IMG/VR virus record: IMGVR_UViG_3300030382_003460
Coordinates: 1-29,230 of that record
Reading direction: 5' to 3' (one strand)
Length of the DNA stretch: 29,230 nucleotides
Source: a virus
Shown: in pieces, positions 29,222 to 29,230 of the stretch
How positions within the stretch are numbered: position 1 is the first letter of the stretch
Layout of the letters: every line of letters starts with the position of its first letter
The notes under the pieces: model-generated
What the model saw: only the letters and a program-made list of their open reading frames with translations
Databases searched by the model: none
What the model was told of the DNA's origin: nothing
Made by a program: the position numbers and the translations under genes

Positions 29222-29230
29222 ATTTTTTCC

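Noticed and set aside
1-29230. tRNA genes, attachment sites, integrase or transposase
   Set aside because: No cloverleaf-like segment, recombinase motif or flanking repeats were seen in the gaps, all of which are shorter than 200 bases.

Overview
This 29.2 kb window is part of an AT-rich, tightly packed tailed-phage genome, almost certainly a marine short-tailed phage (podovirus-like). Three things point there. The tail and connector proteins are of the short-tail type: a P22 gp4-like adaptor, an SU10-type adaptor, and a stabilisation/nozzle protein. The small virion proteins are of a style I know from uncultured Mediterranean phages, pelagiphages and cyanophages (GGRIGY-motif proteins, WG-repeat protein, Gly-rich adhesin). 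The base composition suits a SAR11- or Prochlorococcus-like host. The host call is from memory and not provable here. Terminase, portal and major capsid genes are not in the window, nor are an integrase, a repressor, tRNAs or an RNA polymerase.

I support 36 genes; 35 are on the minus strand. Read in the direction of transcription (right to left) the layout is as follows. (1) 29221-19128: connector, fibre, adhesin and tail-nozzle genes, interrupted at 22035-22893 by two AT-rich accessory genes, one a 2OG-Fe(II) oxygenase. (2) 19073-11074: four virion proteins, including two with GGRIG(Y) motifs and a 1468-residue candidate internal/ejection protein. (3) 11074-9824: holin candidate, M15 peptidase endolysin, a 38-aa membrane protein and an Hsp20 chaperone. 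(4) 8342-9772: the only plus-strand gene, an SNF2-like helicase, divergent from the replication genes and convergent with Hsp20. (5) 8306-855: the replication module: three conserved unknowns, an AEP-type primase, a 23-aa membrane peptide, an HNH protein, a UvrD/Dda-like helicase, DUF3310 and a family A DNA polymerase. (6) 845-1: a 36-aa membrane protein, a cupin/JmjC-like oxygenase and a partial unknown.

The replication set is unusual: an archaeo-eukaryotic-type primase, an SF1 helicase and a Leu-762-type DNA polymerase I, with no DnaB- or T7 gp4-like helicase in view. Translation is organised by extreme coupling: ten gene junctions are exact one-base TAATG overlaps and three are ATGA overlaps. 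Between 8300 and 8334 two near-consensus sigma-70 promoters on opposite strands interlock in 35 bp, so that one would exclude the other. This is the best candidate for an early-gene switch. Three genes without a clear Shine-Dalgarno sequence lie 2-8 bases after a predicted transcription start, suggesting leaderless mRNAs.
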